Assembly (NCBI GenBank): GCA_027493625.1
Contig: JAOSKM010000001.1
Location: 2,132,657 to 2,196,656, forward strand
Direction: 5' to 3'
Length of the DNA stretch: 64,000 nt
Source of the DNA: Planctomycetota bacterium
Lineage (GTDB): Bacteria; Planctomycetota; UBA8742; UBA2392
Of the stretch, positions 47,834 through 57,004 are shown piece after piece; the stretch's first letter is position 1, and the number at the start of each line of letters is the position of its first letter. The notes beneath the pieces were generated by a model, which saw only the letters and a list, made by a program, of their open reading frames with translations, was not told where the DNA came from and ran no database searches. A program made the translations under genes and the position numbers.

Positions 47834-48301
47834 CTACTTCAGTTCCAGGTGCGGGTGATCCTTGAAGAACTCCGGGAACGCCGGCAGTTCCTCTTTAGTC
47901 GGACGCATGCCCGTGGCGCCCATGTCCATCCCCTTTTCCTTCTTGGATACCACCACGCTGCGCCGGATGAAGCCCCGGAAAATGCGCACGCGCTTGAACT
48001 CTTCCATGCGCTCCACGATCGGGCCCGCCGCCTGCGACGACCAGCTCAGCAACTGTTCAACCATGCTGTCCGCCGTGGTGGCTGGGTCGCGCAGCAGCGC
48101 CAGGATCGCCACCGAAGGTTTCTGGCCGCCGATGGTGTACTCGGTGTCCGTGAACGTCCGCGAGGTAGCGGACATGGTCTTGTGCGGAAAGATGAACAGG
48201 AACGGCCGCGTGAAAACGGCCGTGCAGTCCCCGATTCCGGATTCAAAGAACCAGGTAGCCTTGGAAATGATGGCGTAGTCCGTCCCGGCCGAAACAGCCA
48301 T
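47834..48301 (-). CDS. Hypothetical protein
   Basis: 155 residues from ATG 48301 (GGAG upstream), starting MAVSAGTDYAIISKATWFFE. Mixed alpha/beta, no signal or TM segment, with a basic central part (RVRIFRGFIRRSVVVSKKEK). No domain recognised. The frame is open upstream but that part is not protein-like. Confidence 0.6.
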   Translation of the reverse strand: MAVSAGTDYAIISKATWFFESGIGDCTAVFTRPFLFIFPHKTMSATSRTFTDTEYTIGGQKPSVAILALLRDPATTADSMVEQLLSWSSQAAGPIVERMEEFKRVRIFRGFIRRSVVVSKKEKGMDMGATGMRPTKEELPAFPEFFKDHPHLELK

Positions 48302-48495
48302 GCGCAGTCTCCAGAGATGTGAGTGCAGGCCAAGCCTAACATGAATGAAGCACGCGATACACAGGATGAAATCGGCGGGCAGCAGCCCCGGCCGAAAAAC
48401 GCGCAGGATCGCGCGGCAGCGGATCAAAGGGGTCCAGTGTCTTCTTTGGCTGCTCCGTTGGCTGGTTTGGAGTGGTTCCTCCTGTTGGTTGGTCT

Positions 48496-48867
48496 CTAGA
48501 GTACAATCAGGAACACCAGCAGGACGCAGACACAGGCTGTGGTGCCTATGCCTGGCAGCAGGAAGTAAAACACCCAGTCGTCCCACCAGTGGCCGTGGTG
48601 GAAGTGGGCTCCGGCCTTTACTTGCCTCAGTAGCTTCAGGTGCTCGCCGTGGGCTTTGGCCAGCTCTTCGAGCTGCTTGCGCTCCACGTGCAGCAGTACT
48701 ACCTGGGTGGGCTGGTTGCCGGCCTGCAGGTGCCTTAGCTCGGGCACCTCGGCGCGGCGCAGCAGCTCGAGCTCGCGGGTGGTGGGTTTCTGGTAGGCGC
48801 CCTTCTGCTGGGCGGCAAGGGGCGCGGCGACCAGCAGCAGCACGAGCAGCAGGATCAGGTTTCGCAT
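48496..48867 (-). CDS. Hypothetical secreted/membrane protein
   Basis: 123 residues from ATG 48867: signal peptide (MRNLILLLVLLLVAAPLAAQ), a helical, heptad-like region (ELELLRRAEVPELRHLQAGN, KQLEELAKAHGEHLKLL), a HFHHGHWWDDW motif and a C-terminal TM segment (TTACVCVLLVFLIVL). Unknown family. Confidence 0.6.
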   Translation of the reverse strand: MRNLILLLVLLLVAAPLAAQQKGAYQKPTTRELELLRRAEVPELRHLQAGNQPTQVVLLHVERKQLEELAKAHGEHLKLLRQVKAGAHFHHGHWWDDWVFYFLLPGIGTTACVCVLLVFLIVL

Positions 48868-48930
48868 GGTCCGGTCTCCGGATGGGATTGGGCCCTGCCT
48901 TAGTTTACCCCTTCGCACCGCCCCGCGCGC

Positions 48931-49483
48931 CTATTCTTTGGGTGTTGCGAGCAGTGTGAAGCGGCCGGTCTGCTTCCAGGAGTGCTCGAACTGGCCGGCC
49001 GCGCTTACCAGCGCGCCGCGCAGGGGTCCTGCAGCAGCACCCAGTCGTTCACCGGGTCGTAGCCCGTCACCAGCACGAAGTGGTTGTTTCCCCACCCAGC
49101 CCCAAGGCCACCACCAGCGGGCGGCCGCGATCCAGGTGGTAATACAGGCCGCGGATGGTGTGGGTCAGCGCGCCCTCGAACAATGCAACCTCGAGGCCCT
49201 CGGCCTTCAGGTAATCCTCAAGGTCGGCGCCGGTCAGCCCCTGCTGGCTGTCGGCCTTTTCGCGCAGGGGCGCGGCCTTGGCGGCGTCGGCCGGGTGGCC
49301 GTAGTACGCCAGCAGCATGGAAAGGGCGGAAACGCCGCAGTCGTAGCGGTCGTCCTGCAGCACCACGGGCACGTGCAGCACCACGGCCTCGGGCGAGAGC
49401 TTGGCCTCGCGCAGGGGCGTGCCGGTCTGGAAGGCCGCACAGCCGGAAAGCAGCAACAGCAGGCAAAGGGCGCGCATGGCCAA
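48931..49483 (-). CDS. C39-like peptidase lipoprotein, two frameshifts
   Basis: Signal with lipobox LLLSGCAAF, then a papain-like C39 domain: VVLQDDRYDCGVSALSMLLA supplies the catalytic Cys, and YYHLDRGRPLVVALG follows. The frame then breaks twice: one G is missing around 49090-49103, and one C at 49023-49026. Restored, it reads NNHFVLVTGYDPVNDWVLLQ (catalytic His) and DPLRGALVSAAGQFEHSWKQ, stopping at 48931, a full-length family member of ~184 residues. Without correction the His and the final Asp-Pro are lost. Probably a periplasmic cysteine peptidase of unknown substrate. Confidence 0.75.
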
Positions 49484-49799
49484 ATTGGCGCAGGCGCGGG
49501 TGGCGGTGTCAATGGATTTACGCGAAGAGGTGAAGGGGGCGAAGTTCGCGAAGAGTCAATTGGCCGGCGGATCTCGTTCGTGGTGTACGTACCCGCGGGC
49601 CTGACCAAAGGCTTTACTGTCAGGATTTACAGGATGTTAGAGGAGGCGGGATCATGGTGGCCAGGGCCATCTGGAACCCGTGTCCACTTACTCCTGTTCA
49701 TCCTGACCGAATGCAGTTGGCTGTCCGCGCGTTCTTCGCGGACTTCGCCCCCTTCGCACCTTCGCGTGAAGCAGTTGTGCGGGCGGAACGCCCGCGCTC
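49484..49799. repeat. Palindromic element with ~35-bp terminal inverted repeats
   Basis: ACGCGAAGAGGTGAAGGGGG (from 49520 to 49553) is matched in inverse by 49733-49767 (...CTTCGCCCCCTTCGCACCTT...). The ~250-base element carries no gene and looks like a non-autonomous, MITE-like unit. No other gene in this interval. Confidence 0.65.
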
Positions 49800-50802
49800 C
49801 TACTGCTTGGCCTGGCGTTGCTTGTCGGTGGTTTCGTAGGCGTCGATGATGCGCTGCACCATGTCGTCTCGCACGATGTCCGCGTTGCCGAGGCGGCAGA
49901 TGCGCACGCCCTCAACACCGTCCAGGCGGCCGATCACGTCCACCAGGCCCGATTTCTGGCCCTCGGGCAGGTCGGTCTGGCTGATGTCGCCCGTCACCAC
50001 CGCCTTACTGCGGCGGCCCAGGCGCGTCAGGAACATCAGCATCTGCTTGGGCGTGGTGTTCTGCGCTTCGTCGAGCAGGATGAACGCGCGGTCCAGCGTG
50101 CGGCCGCGCATGTAGGCCAGCGGTGCGACCTCGATGACGTCGCGCTCGATGTAACGCTGGATCTGCTGCATGGGCAGCATGGCGCCCAGCGCGTCGAAAA
50201 TCGGGCGCAGGTACGGGTTCACCTTGGCCTGGTAGTCGCCGGGCAGGAAGCCGAGTTTTTTCGCCGGCCTCAACGGCGGGGCGCACCAGCACCAGCTTGC
50301 TGACGTTGCCATGGATCAGCGCCGCCACGGCCATGCTGGTGGCCAGGAAAGTCTTGCCGGTGCCGGCCGGGCCGACGCCGAAGGTTACGTTGCAGGTCTT
50401 GATGGCATCTAGGTACGCGGCCTGGCCCGGCGTCATGGGCTTGGCGCCCTGCAGGCCGAGCGGCTTGATCTCGGCGTCGGAGTCGCCCTCGGGCGCATCG
50501 AGGCGCAGCAGCGCGCTTTCGATGTCGTTGGTGCGCAGCTGGCCGTACTTGCGGACCTTTTCGATCAGCGTAAGCAGGGCGACGTAGGCATCGAGCACGC
50601 TCTGCTCGTCGCCGGCGATGCGCAGGTTGTTGTCGCGCGCGAAGATTTTGACGTCGAAGTGGCCGCGGATCATCTTGAGGTGACGATCGCGCTCACCGAA
50701 GAGAGCGTAAGCCTCTTCTTTATCGCGCAGTCGTATGGACTTTTCCATGAAGCCGTTCGGGGAGTGGTGGTTGGAGCCGCGACGCTCGAGTGTTTTTCCC
50801 AT
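49800..50802 (-). CDS. phoH: PhoH family ATPase, frameshifted
   Basis: PhoH-like P-loop ATPase of about 333 residues. The first frame has LFGERDRHLKMIRGHFDVKI, Walker A VGPAGTGKTFLATSMAV and LVRPAVEAGE, then shifts in an A6 run (50256-50261 as T on plus). Removing one base gives EKLGFLPGDYQAKVNPYLRP and continues through AFILLDEAQNTTPKQM (Walker B) and VTGDISQTDLP to 49800. The start is uncertain: ATG 50802 or 50748. PhoH proteins are linked to RNA metabolism and ribosome maturation. Confidence 0.9.
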
Positions 50803-50898
50803 GAGCTCTATTCTAGCCCGTGTGGCTGTTTCCGCCACACCACATTTCGCGTGTTAGCGGCCTGTGGAGAAGTTCGGCGGCCCGCGTTCGGGACCGCG

Positions 50899-51816
50899 TT
50901 AAGTCGGCCACAGGGCCAACACCAGAATCAGCAGCGGGCCGGTCAGCATGAAGTTATCCATGATGTCCATGACCCCGCCAAAAGAAGGAACGAGATGGCC
51001 GCTGTCTTTGATTCCCGCGGCCCGCTTGAATCCGCTTTCGACCAGGTCGCCTGCCTGGGCCGCAATCCCCACGAATGCCCCGAGGATGCCGCCGTACCAC
51101 CACTCAACGAACACCCGTTTCAGGGCGCCGCCGGTGACCCAGTCACCCCAGTAGAACGCCAGGGCGCCGCCCGCCGCGCTGAACAGCAGGCCGAACAGCG
51201 CGCCCTCGATGGTTTTGCCCTTGCTGAGGTACGGGATCAGCTTGTGACGGCCGAGCATGCTGCCCATCAGGTACGCGCCCACGTCGCCGAGGCGGCTGGC
51301 GGCCAGCAGGAAGTAGACCAGCCATTCGCCCGTGGTGGGCACCCGGCGGATCCAGAGGATCACGGCGATGGGCAGCACCAGGTACAGGAACATGCCCAGG
51401 TTGTTGTTGATGCGCGGGCTGAGGTTGCTGACGTCGGAACGTGTCAGGCCGACCAGCGAGTAGATCACGGCCGCAGCCAGCGGCATCACCAGGGTGAGCT
51501 GACGGAAGCTGACCGGCACCCAGAACAGGTGGTTTGGCGCTGCATCGCCCCACAGGGGCGCGAAGGCGCCGATGCGCGGAGGCTCGGCCACCAACTGCAC
51601 GTAGCACATCACCACCGCGACGGTGATGTAAAGCAGGCCGGTGTCCAGCGGCAGGCCGCGGGCGCGGAACATGCGTCCCATCTCGTAGACGCCGCCCCAG
51701 CACATCAGCAGGCAGAGAGCAAAGAAGCCCCAGGTGACGTTTGCGTAGTGGTCCAGTGCCAGCAGACCCACCAGCGCAAAGAACATCGAGAAGCCGAACA
51801 GGAATCGTTTTCCCAT
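50899..51816 (-). CDS. cdsA: Phosphatidate cytidylyltransferase
   Basis: 305-residue polytopic membrane enzyme making CDP-diacylglycerol from CTP and phosphatidate. About eight TM segments; the C-terminal CDP-DAG synthase signature is present: ESGFKRAAGIKDSGHLVPSF followed by GGVMDIMDNF. Located after rlmI-like and before phoH on the same strand. Confidence 0.92.
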   Translation of the reverse strand: MGKRFLFGFSMFFALVGLLALDHYANVTWGFFALCLLMCWGGVYEMGRMFRARGLPLDTGLLYITVAVVMCYVQLVAEPPRIGAFAPLWGDAAPNHLFWVPVSFRQLTLVMPLAAAVIYSLVGLTRSDVSNLSPRINNNLGMFLYLVLPIAVILWIRRVPTTGEWLVYFLLAASRLGDVGAYLMGSMLGRHKLIPYLSKGKTIEGALFGLLFSAAGGALAFYWGDWVTGGALKRVFVEWWYGGILGAFVGIAAQAGDLVESGFKRAAGIKDSGHLVPSFGGVMDIMDNFMLTGPLLILVLALWPT

Positions 51817-51853
51817 GGGGCGCAGACGTTAGCAAACCGTCACGCGGGTGTCG

Positions 51854-53035
51854 TCAGGTGACCAACAGCTGCAGGCCCTTCAGGTACTCGCCGTCTGGAT
51901 AATGCAGGCCGATGGTGTGGTCGGGCGCCTGGCTTAACTGGCGCAGGATGCGGGCGTCGCGCCCGGCGTCGGCGGCCGCGACGGCTACCACCTCGCGGAA
52001 CAGCTCGCGCGTGACGTGGCCGCTGCATGAGAAGGTGAACAGCATCCCGCCCGGGCGAATCAACTGGAAACCCAGCAAGTTGACGTCTTTGTAGGCGCCC
52101 AGGGCCTTGTCCACCGCGGCCGCGCTGGGCGCGAATTTAGGCGGGTCGAGAATCACGCAGTCGAACTGCCGGCCGGCATCGCGCAACTTGCGCAGCTCGT
52201 CAAAGGCGTTGCCCTGGATGTATTCGATGCCGCTCAGCCCGTTCAACTCGGCGTTGCGGCGCGCCAGCGCCAGCGCGTCCGCCGACTGGTCGAGCTGGGT
52301 GACGCTGCCCGCGCCGGCCCTGGCGGCGTGCAGGCCGAAGCCGCCTGTGTAGCAGAAGACGTTGAGGACGCTGTCGCCGGGGCGCACCGATTCGCATACC
52401 AGCTGGCGGTTCACGGCCTGATCGAGATACGCGCCGGTCTTGTGGCCGCCGTGCAGGTCGGCCAGCAGGCGCAGGCCGGAATCGTCGAATTCGACCAGCT
52501 CGGGTGGCGCTGCGCCGCGAAGCGTGCCGGTGACGAGCTCGAGGCCTTCCTTGCGGCGCACCTCGACGTCGCTGCGTTCATGGAAGCCCTGGGCGGGCAG
52601 CAGCTTCATGGCGGCGTTGACGATGGCGTCTTTCCAGCGCTCGGCGCCGGCGCTGAGGAACTGGCCGACGTGCCAGCCTGCGTAGTGGTCGATCACCAGG
52701 CCGGGCAGGCCGTCGTTTTCGGCGTTACAGAGGCGGAGGGCGGCGGCCGGCTTCAGCAGGCCGAGGCGACGGCGCAGCTCGAGGGCCGCGTGCAGGCGGC
52801 GCTCGAAGAAGGCCTGGTCGATGGCTTCATCCGGGTCGAAGCTCCAGGCGCGTACGCGGATCTGGGAGTGCGGCGACCAGGCGCCCCGCGCCAGCCATTC
52901 ACCACGGGATGAGACCAGCTCCACGGTCTCGCCGGGCGCGGGCTCGCCGGTGACGGCCGCGATGGAGCCGGCGAACACCCAGGGGTGGCGCAGCAGCAGA
53001 GAGCGTTCCCGCCCGCGTTTGAGCACGACGTCCAT
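51854..53035 (-). CDS. Class I rRNA (cytosine-5) methyltransferase, RlmI-like
   Basis: 393 residues: an N-terminal PUA domain (LLLRHPWVFAGSIAAVTGEP), a central domain with LPGLVIDHYAGWHVGQFLSA, and a Rossmann methyltransferase with VLNVFCYTGGFGLHAARAGA (motif I), CVILDPPKFAPS (motif IV) and FTFSCSGHV (motif VI Cys). This matches E. coli RlmI, which modifies 23S rRNA C1962. Single gene upstream of cdsA on the same strand. Confidence 0.88.
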   Translation of the reverse strand: MDVVLKRGRERSLLLRHPWVFAGSIAAVTGEPAPGETVELVSSRGEWLARGAWSPHSQIRVRAWSFDPDEAIDQAFFERRLHAALELRRRLGLLKPAAALRLCNAENDGLPGLVIDHYAGWHVGQFLSAGAERWKDAIVNAAMKLLPAQGFHERSDVEVRRKEGLELVTGTLRGAAPPELVEFDDSGLRLLADLHGGHKTGAYLDQAVNRQLVCESVRPGDSVLNVFCYTGGFGLHAARAGAGSVTQLDQSADALALARRNAELNGLSGIEYIQGNAFDELRKLRDAGRQFDCVILDPPKFAPSAAAVDKALGAYKDVNLLGFQLIRPGGMLFTFSCSGHVTRELFREVVAVAAADAGRDARILRQLSQAPDHTIGLHYPDGEYLKGLQLLVT

Positions 53036-53111
53036 GGGGAAGGCTTAGCAGCCGCGCGGGCAAACAAAAGGGGCGGGCTGATGCCCGCCCCCTTGGTCCT
53101 CCACCCCTCCA

Positions 53112-54806
53112 CTACTTGCGCTTGAAGGGCTTTTTCTCGTACTTCTCGCCGTTGGCTTTGGCGCGTTCCGCCTTGCGGTCTTCGCGGCGTTCCCACTGGC
53201 CCTTGGTCAATTCTTCGGTTTCTTCATCGCGGCGCGGCGGCGCGGCGTTTTCGTTCGCCGGGCCGTTGTTCGGAGTACCATTGCCGGGGCCGTTGTTGTT
53301 GCGGGCGTCGGGCGCCGGCTGGGGCGGCTGCTCGGGCTCCGGCTCCACGTTGCGCACGATGTGGCGCACGCGCTGGAAGGTCTGCTGTACCTTCCAGTAA
53401 GCGCCGGCCGTGCCTTCCACGCCGGCGTCGCCGATCGCGCCGGCCTTGCGCGGCTCACGGCCGTCCGCGCCGGTAGGCAGGCAGATCAACTGGCCCGTGC
53501 TCGTGGTAAGGAACAGCTGGTCGTCATCGGCCGCGGGCTCGGCCATGAAGCGCATGCCCTTGAAGTTGTAGGCCCAGATCAGCGCGCCGGTGTGTTCCTC
53601 GAGGGCGCACACCAGGCCGTTGCTGCCGGCCAGCAGCACCAGGCCGCGCCACGCAACGGGGCGGGTGAACTCAACGCCCGCGTCGGCCAGTTTCAGCGAC
53701 CAGCGCGCCTTGCCCAGCAGCGGATCGACGCAGACAACGCAGCCGGCGTAAGCGAAGAAGACGTTGGCGTGGGAAACACCTGGGCGCAGGCCCTGGAAAT
53801 CCAGCGTGCTGCGCGGACCGGCCAGCGCGGCTGCTTTGCCACTCGGTTTCACGCTGGGCTTCTCGACCAGCGCGATGCGGCGGTCCTTGGCGGCAACCAG
53901 CGTGGGCGCGTCGGGCTCGGCATCCGTGACGGTCTCGCGCTCGCTGCGACGGCGCTCTTTCACGCTGCTTTCCTTGATGCCGTCAGCGCCCTTGCCGTCC
54001 CAGGTGGTGGCGACCAGCAGGCCCCAGGGCGTGGCCACCGGCGCGGATACCGCGCCGACACTGGCGCTCCATTGCTTCTTGCCCTTCTTGCTTTCCAGGC
54101 GGGTGAGGTTGCCGTCGGCGCTGGTGATGAACACGTTGTCGTCCATGATCACCGGCGCGGTCAGAACACCCTGGGCGCCGACGTCGGTGCTCCACTTCGC
54201 GCTGCCCTGCTCGGCGTCGTGCAGTGTGACCTCCCAGGTTGACTTGCTGCGGTAGGAGGTGGCGACCAGCTGGTCCTTCACGTCGGGCGCGCAGTCCACC
54301 GTGGACGCCAGCCACTTGCTGTAGGTGTTGGCGCCGTCGCTCACCCGCACGCGCTCGAGGGTGCAGCTGTAGGTCGTGTAATAGGCGTGCCCAAGCGAAA
54401 TCACGATGTTCGAGATGCCGGAATCCTTGCTGCTGGTCGTCCACTTGCGTTTGCCGGTGGCGACGTCGTAGCCGTAGACGCTGGAGGCACGGCCGGAACC
54501 CACAACCACCATGCCGTTGCTGGCGGCCGGCGTGCGCGGGTTGTCGTGGGCAACGCGCGCGACCCAGGCTTCGTCGGTGGTGTGTCCGACCATGAAGTGG
54601 AGACCGTCGCCGGCCACCGCCCCCTCGGCGGCGAGGTTCACGGGAATGGCCAGCGCATTGAGGTCGAGCACCCGGTCAACCTCGGGCGCCGGCTTCTCCG
54701 TCTTTGCCTGCGGCGGATCGTCGGCATGGATGGCAAGCGTGGAACCGGCGGCCAGCACGCAAGCAGCGGCGGCAGCCTGAAAGGCCGTGCGGTGGAGAAA
54801 TTTCAT
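53112..54806 (-). CDS. Secreted PQQ-like beta-propeller protein
   Basis: 564 residues from ATG 54806: signal peptide (MKFLHRTAFQAAAAACVLAA), then PQQ-like blades (VYGYDVATGKRKWTTSSKDS, VFITSADGNLTRLESKKGKK, CVVCVDPLLGKARWSLKLAD, LVCALEEHTGALIWAYNFKG) and a disordered Pro/Asn/Glu then Lys-rich tail. No quinoprotein catalytic residues recognised, so more likely a scaffold or sensor than an enzyme. Confidence 0.8.
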   Translation of the reverse strand: MKFLHRTAFQAAAAACVLAAGSTLAIHADDPPQAKTEKPAPEVDRVLDLNALAIPVNLAAEGAVAGDGLHFMVGHTTDEAWVARVAHDNPRTPAASNGMVVVGSGRASSVYGYDVATGKRKWTTSSKDSGISNIVISLGHAYYTTYSCTLERVRVSDGANTYSKWLASTVDCAPDVKDQLVATSYRSKSTWEVTLHDAEQGSAKWSTDVGAQGVLTAPVIMDDNVFITSADGNLTRLESKKGKKQWSASVGAVSAPVATPWGLLVATTWDGKGADGIKESSVKERRRSERETVTDAEPDAPTLVAAKDRRIALVEKPSVKPSGKAAALAGPRSTLDFQGLRPGVSHANVFFAYAGCVVCVDPLLGKARWSLKLADAGVEFTRPVAWRGLVLLAGSNGLVCALEEHTGALIWAYNFKGMRFMAEPAADDDQLFLTTSTGQLICLPTGADGREPRKAGAIGDAGVEGTAGAYWKVQQTFQRVRHIVRNVEPEPEQPPQPAPDARNNNGPGNGTPNNGPANENAAPPRRDEETEELTKGQWERREDRKAERAKANGEKYEKKPFKRK

Positions 54807-54943
54807 GAAGGTGTCCCGGAAGGGGAGGACGGGGTCTACGCACACTGAACGTACCCCGTCGGCCGGGAAACGCCAAACTCGGCGAGCGCGGGGCTTAGCG
54901 AATCTTTGCAGAGTTGAACCGGCTTCGCGGATCGGCGAGTGGG

Positions 54944-55219
54944 CTACTCTTCGGAAAGATAGAACTTGTTCTGGAACAGCTCACGCATGGCCTTGACCGC
55001 GTCGGCGGCGTCGCTGCCGTCGGCCTCGACCTTGAGGCGAGTGCCTTTCTCAGCGGCGAGCATGATGACGTCGATGATGCTCTTGGCGTTGCAGCGCTGC
55101 TCGCCCTTTACCAGGTAGATTTCCGAGCCGAAGCGAGACGCGGTCTCGATCACCTTCATGGCCGGTCGCTGGTGAAGGCCGTACTTGTTCAGCAGTTCGA
55201 CTTCTGCGGTAACAGGCAT
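54944..55219 (-). CDS. HPr family phosphocarrier protein
   Basis: 91 residues from ATG 55219 (GGAG upstream). The phosphoryl-accepting histidine is in NKYGLHQRPAMK (His16), and NAKSIIDVI carries the regulatory serine (Ser47) target of HPr kinase. No PTS transporter is nearby, so a regulatory role with HPr kinase is likely, as in many non-enteric bacteria. Confidence 0.93.
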   Translation of the reverse strand: MPVTAEVELLNKYGLHQRPAMKVIETASRFGSEIYLVKGEQRCNAKSIIDVIMLAAEKGTRLKVEADGSDAADAVKAMRELFQNKFYLSEE

Positions 55220-55352
55220 GCGCGCTCCGGGGAACGAGTCTACATAGACCGGCAACGCCAGAGAATCAAGGGCTGTGGAATACCCGCCCACTGGCCGGGG
55301 GTTTGATTGCGGCTATTGTTGTTGGTCCGGGCGACTTACACACGAGAAAACG

Positions 55353-56408
55353 ATGACCGTACCTGTTTACCTGGTGGCCGGCTTTCTGGGTTCCGGCAAG
55401 ACCACGCTGATGAAGCAGCTGCTTGAGCACCTGAACGCCCGCGGCGAGAAGCCGCTGGTGCTGATGAACGAATTCGGTGAATCCAACATCGACAACGAAC
55501 TGCTGGAAGGCAGCAACGCGCAGATGCGCGAGCTGATCGACGGCTGCATCTGCTGCACCAGCAAGACCGAGCTGACCAAGACCCTGTACGACATCGTCAC
55601 CAACGACCAGCCTTCGTCCATCCTGATGGAAGCCACCGGCCTGGCCGACCCGGTCGAGGTGCTGGACATCTGCACGCTGCCCAACCTGCTGGAGCGCCTG
55701 AGCCTGCGCACCATCGTCAGCGTGGTTGACGCCAACCGCTGGGGCAAGGTGCCCCAGGCCGAGGCCCTGATGAAGCGCCAGGCCAAGTACGCCGACATCC
55801 TGCTGCTCAACAAGACCGACGTGGTGGACCCCGCCACCGTGGACGAGGTCGAAAAACACCTGCGCGCCCTCAACGAGCGCGCGGCCTTGCACCGCACCGT
55901 GCGCGCCGCCATCGACCCGGAGCACGTGCTGGGCGCCGAGGGCACCGAAGTGGTCAATGATGGCAAGGACCACAGCCACTGCGACCACGAGCACGACCAC
56001 TGCGAGCACACCCACGATCACCACGTGCACCACAAGCACGATCATTCCCACGACCACTACCTCAGCTTCACCGTGCGGCCGAAGGGCAAGGCCGACAAGG
56101 CGAAGTTCAACGACTTCCTGAACGAAGGCGTGCCGGGCCTGCTGCGCCTCAAGGGCTTCCTGCAGGTGGAGGGGGTTGAGCCCCAGGCCATCCTGCAGTG
56201 GACCGCCGGCCACTGGGAACTGATCCCGCGGCCGCAGGTGCTGAAGCCGAAGCCGGACGTGCTGGTGTTCATCGGTGAAGGGCTGGACCGGCACGCGCTG
56301 ATCCACAAGCTGGAAGCCACGGGCCTGGAGTTCGACGCCAGCGAGCACGAGGGCCATCACCACGAGCACGACCACGACCACGGCCACGCGCACCACCATC
56401 ATCACTAG
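55353..56408 (+). CDS. CobW/COG0523 family GTP-binding metallochaperone
   Basis: 351 residues from ATG 55353. Walker A GFLGSGKTTL (10-19), the metal-binding CxCC motif GCICCTSK (Cys65, 67, 68), switch/Walker B MEATGLADP, the NKTD guanine motif (LLNKTDVVDP) and a C-terminal CobW_C domain. Two His-rich stretches, near residues 208-230 and at the extreme C-terminus, suggest zinc binding and a Zn-chaperone role (ZNG1/YeiR-like). Adjacent genes give no metal-pathway context. Confidence 0.9.
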   Translation: MTVPVYLVAGFLGSGKTTLMKQLLEHLNARGEKPLVLMNEFGESNIDNELLEGSNAQMRELIDGCICCTSKTELTKTLYDIVTNDQPSSILMEATGLADPVEVLDICTLPNLLERLSLRTIVSVVDANRWGKVPQAEALMKRQAKYADILLLNKTDVVDPATVDEVEKHLRALNERAALHRTVRAAIDPEHVLGAEGTEVVNDGKDHSHCDHEHDHCEHTHDHHVHHKHDHSHDHYLSFTVRPKGKADKAKFNDFLNEGVPGLLRLKGFLQVEGVEPQAILQWTAGHWELIPRPQVLKPKPDVLVFIGEGLDRHALIHKLEATGLEFDASEHEGHHHEHDHDHGHAHHHHH

Positions 56409-56414
56409 GAGCCG

Positions 56415-56777
56415 ATGATGTTGAAGCTGGTGACAGCCGTGGTTTGCGAGTCGGCATCCGAAGCTGCGCCATACACGTTGATCAGGGTGCGCAAGCGTTG
56501 GCGCACGCCTCCGGCCGAGTTGTGCGTCTATCTGGAAGTGCTGAACGCGACGGGTGAGCCGTACGATGTGGCGGCGCAAATCCGCCGCAAATCCACCATT
56601 GTGGCGGCGTTCGAGACGGAACTTGTGCTGATGTCCAAGCGGGACCTGGACGAAGTCATCTTGACGCTGCCGCTGGAAGGCCTTGAACCAAGGACCTACG
56701 GCATCAACTTGTTGCTGAACGGCGTGGTGGCGGATACTTTATGGGTGGACTTCGGACATCCGGAGGCTGCGATATGA
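56415..56777 (+). CDS. Hypothetical protein
   Basis: 120-residue beta-rich soluble protein (SEAAPYTLIRVRKRWRTPPA ... LEVLNATGEPYDVAAQIRRK), six bases after the CobW-like gene and overlapping the next by 4 bases. No family assigned with confidence; the fold pattern resembles small bacterial proteins with an Ig-like sandwich. Confidence 0.6.
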   Translation: MMLKLVTAVVCESASEAAPYTLIRVRKRWRTPPAELCVYLEVLNATGEPYDVAAQIRRKSTIVAAFETELVLMSKRDLDEVILTLPLEGLEPRTYGINLLLNGVVADTLWVDFGHPEAAI

Positions 56778-56929
56778 GCAAGAAACCTGTCAGAAAAGCC
56801 ACCGTTCGCTACACCGTCTGGCCCGAGAACGGCCCGCCAAAGTCATTCGGCCCAACAGAGATGCAGTCGACCTACTACCCACATCCCAAAGAAGACGATC
56901 GTGCCGAGGGCAGAAAGAAGCCCGCTTGA
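56774..56929 (+). CDS. Hypothetical small protein
   Basis: 51 residues beginning MSKKPVRKATVRYTVWPENG, basic, no TM segment. The ATG overlaps the previous stop (ATGA), so it is translationally coupled. A terminator follows 16 bases after its stop. Confidence 0.5.
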   Translation: MSKKPVRKATVRYTVWPENGPPKSFGPTEMQSTYYPHPKEDDRAEGRKKPA

Positions 56930-56944
56930 AGACGGTGACCACGC

Positions 56945-56975
56945 ACGCGGCGGGTTGCCCGCCGCGTTCTTCTTT
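56945..56975 (+). terminator. Rho-independent terminator
   Basis: ACGCGGCGGG (56945-56954) pairs with CCCGCCGCGT (56958-56967), followed by TTCTTCTTT, after the cobW operon. Confidence 0.88.
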
Positions 56976-57004
56976 AACCGGCCTTGGGGGCTATATTCGG
57001 CGCC

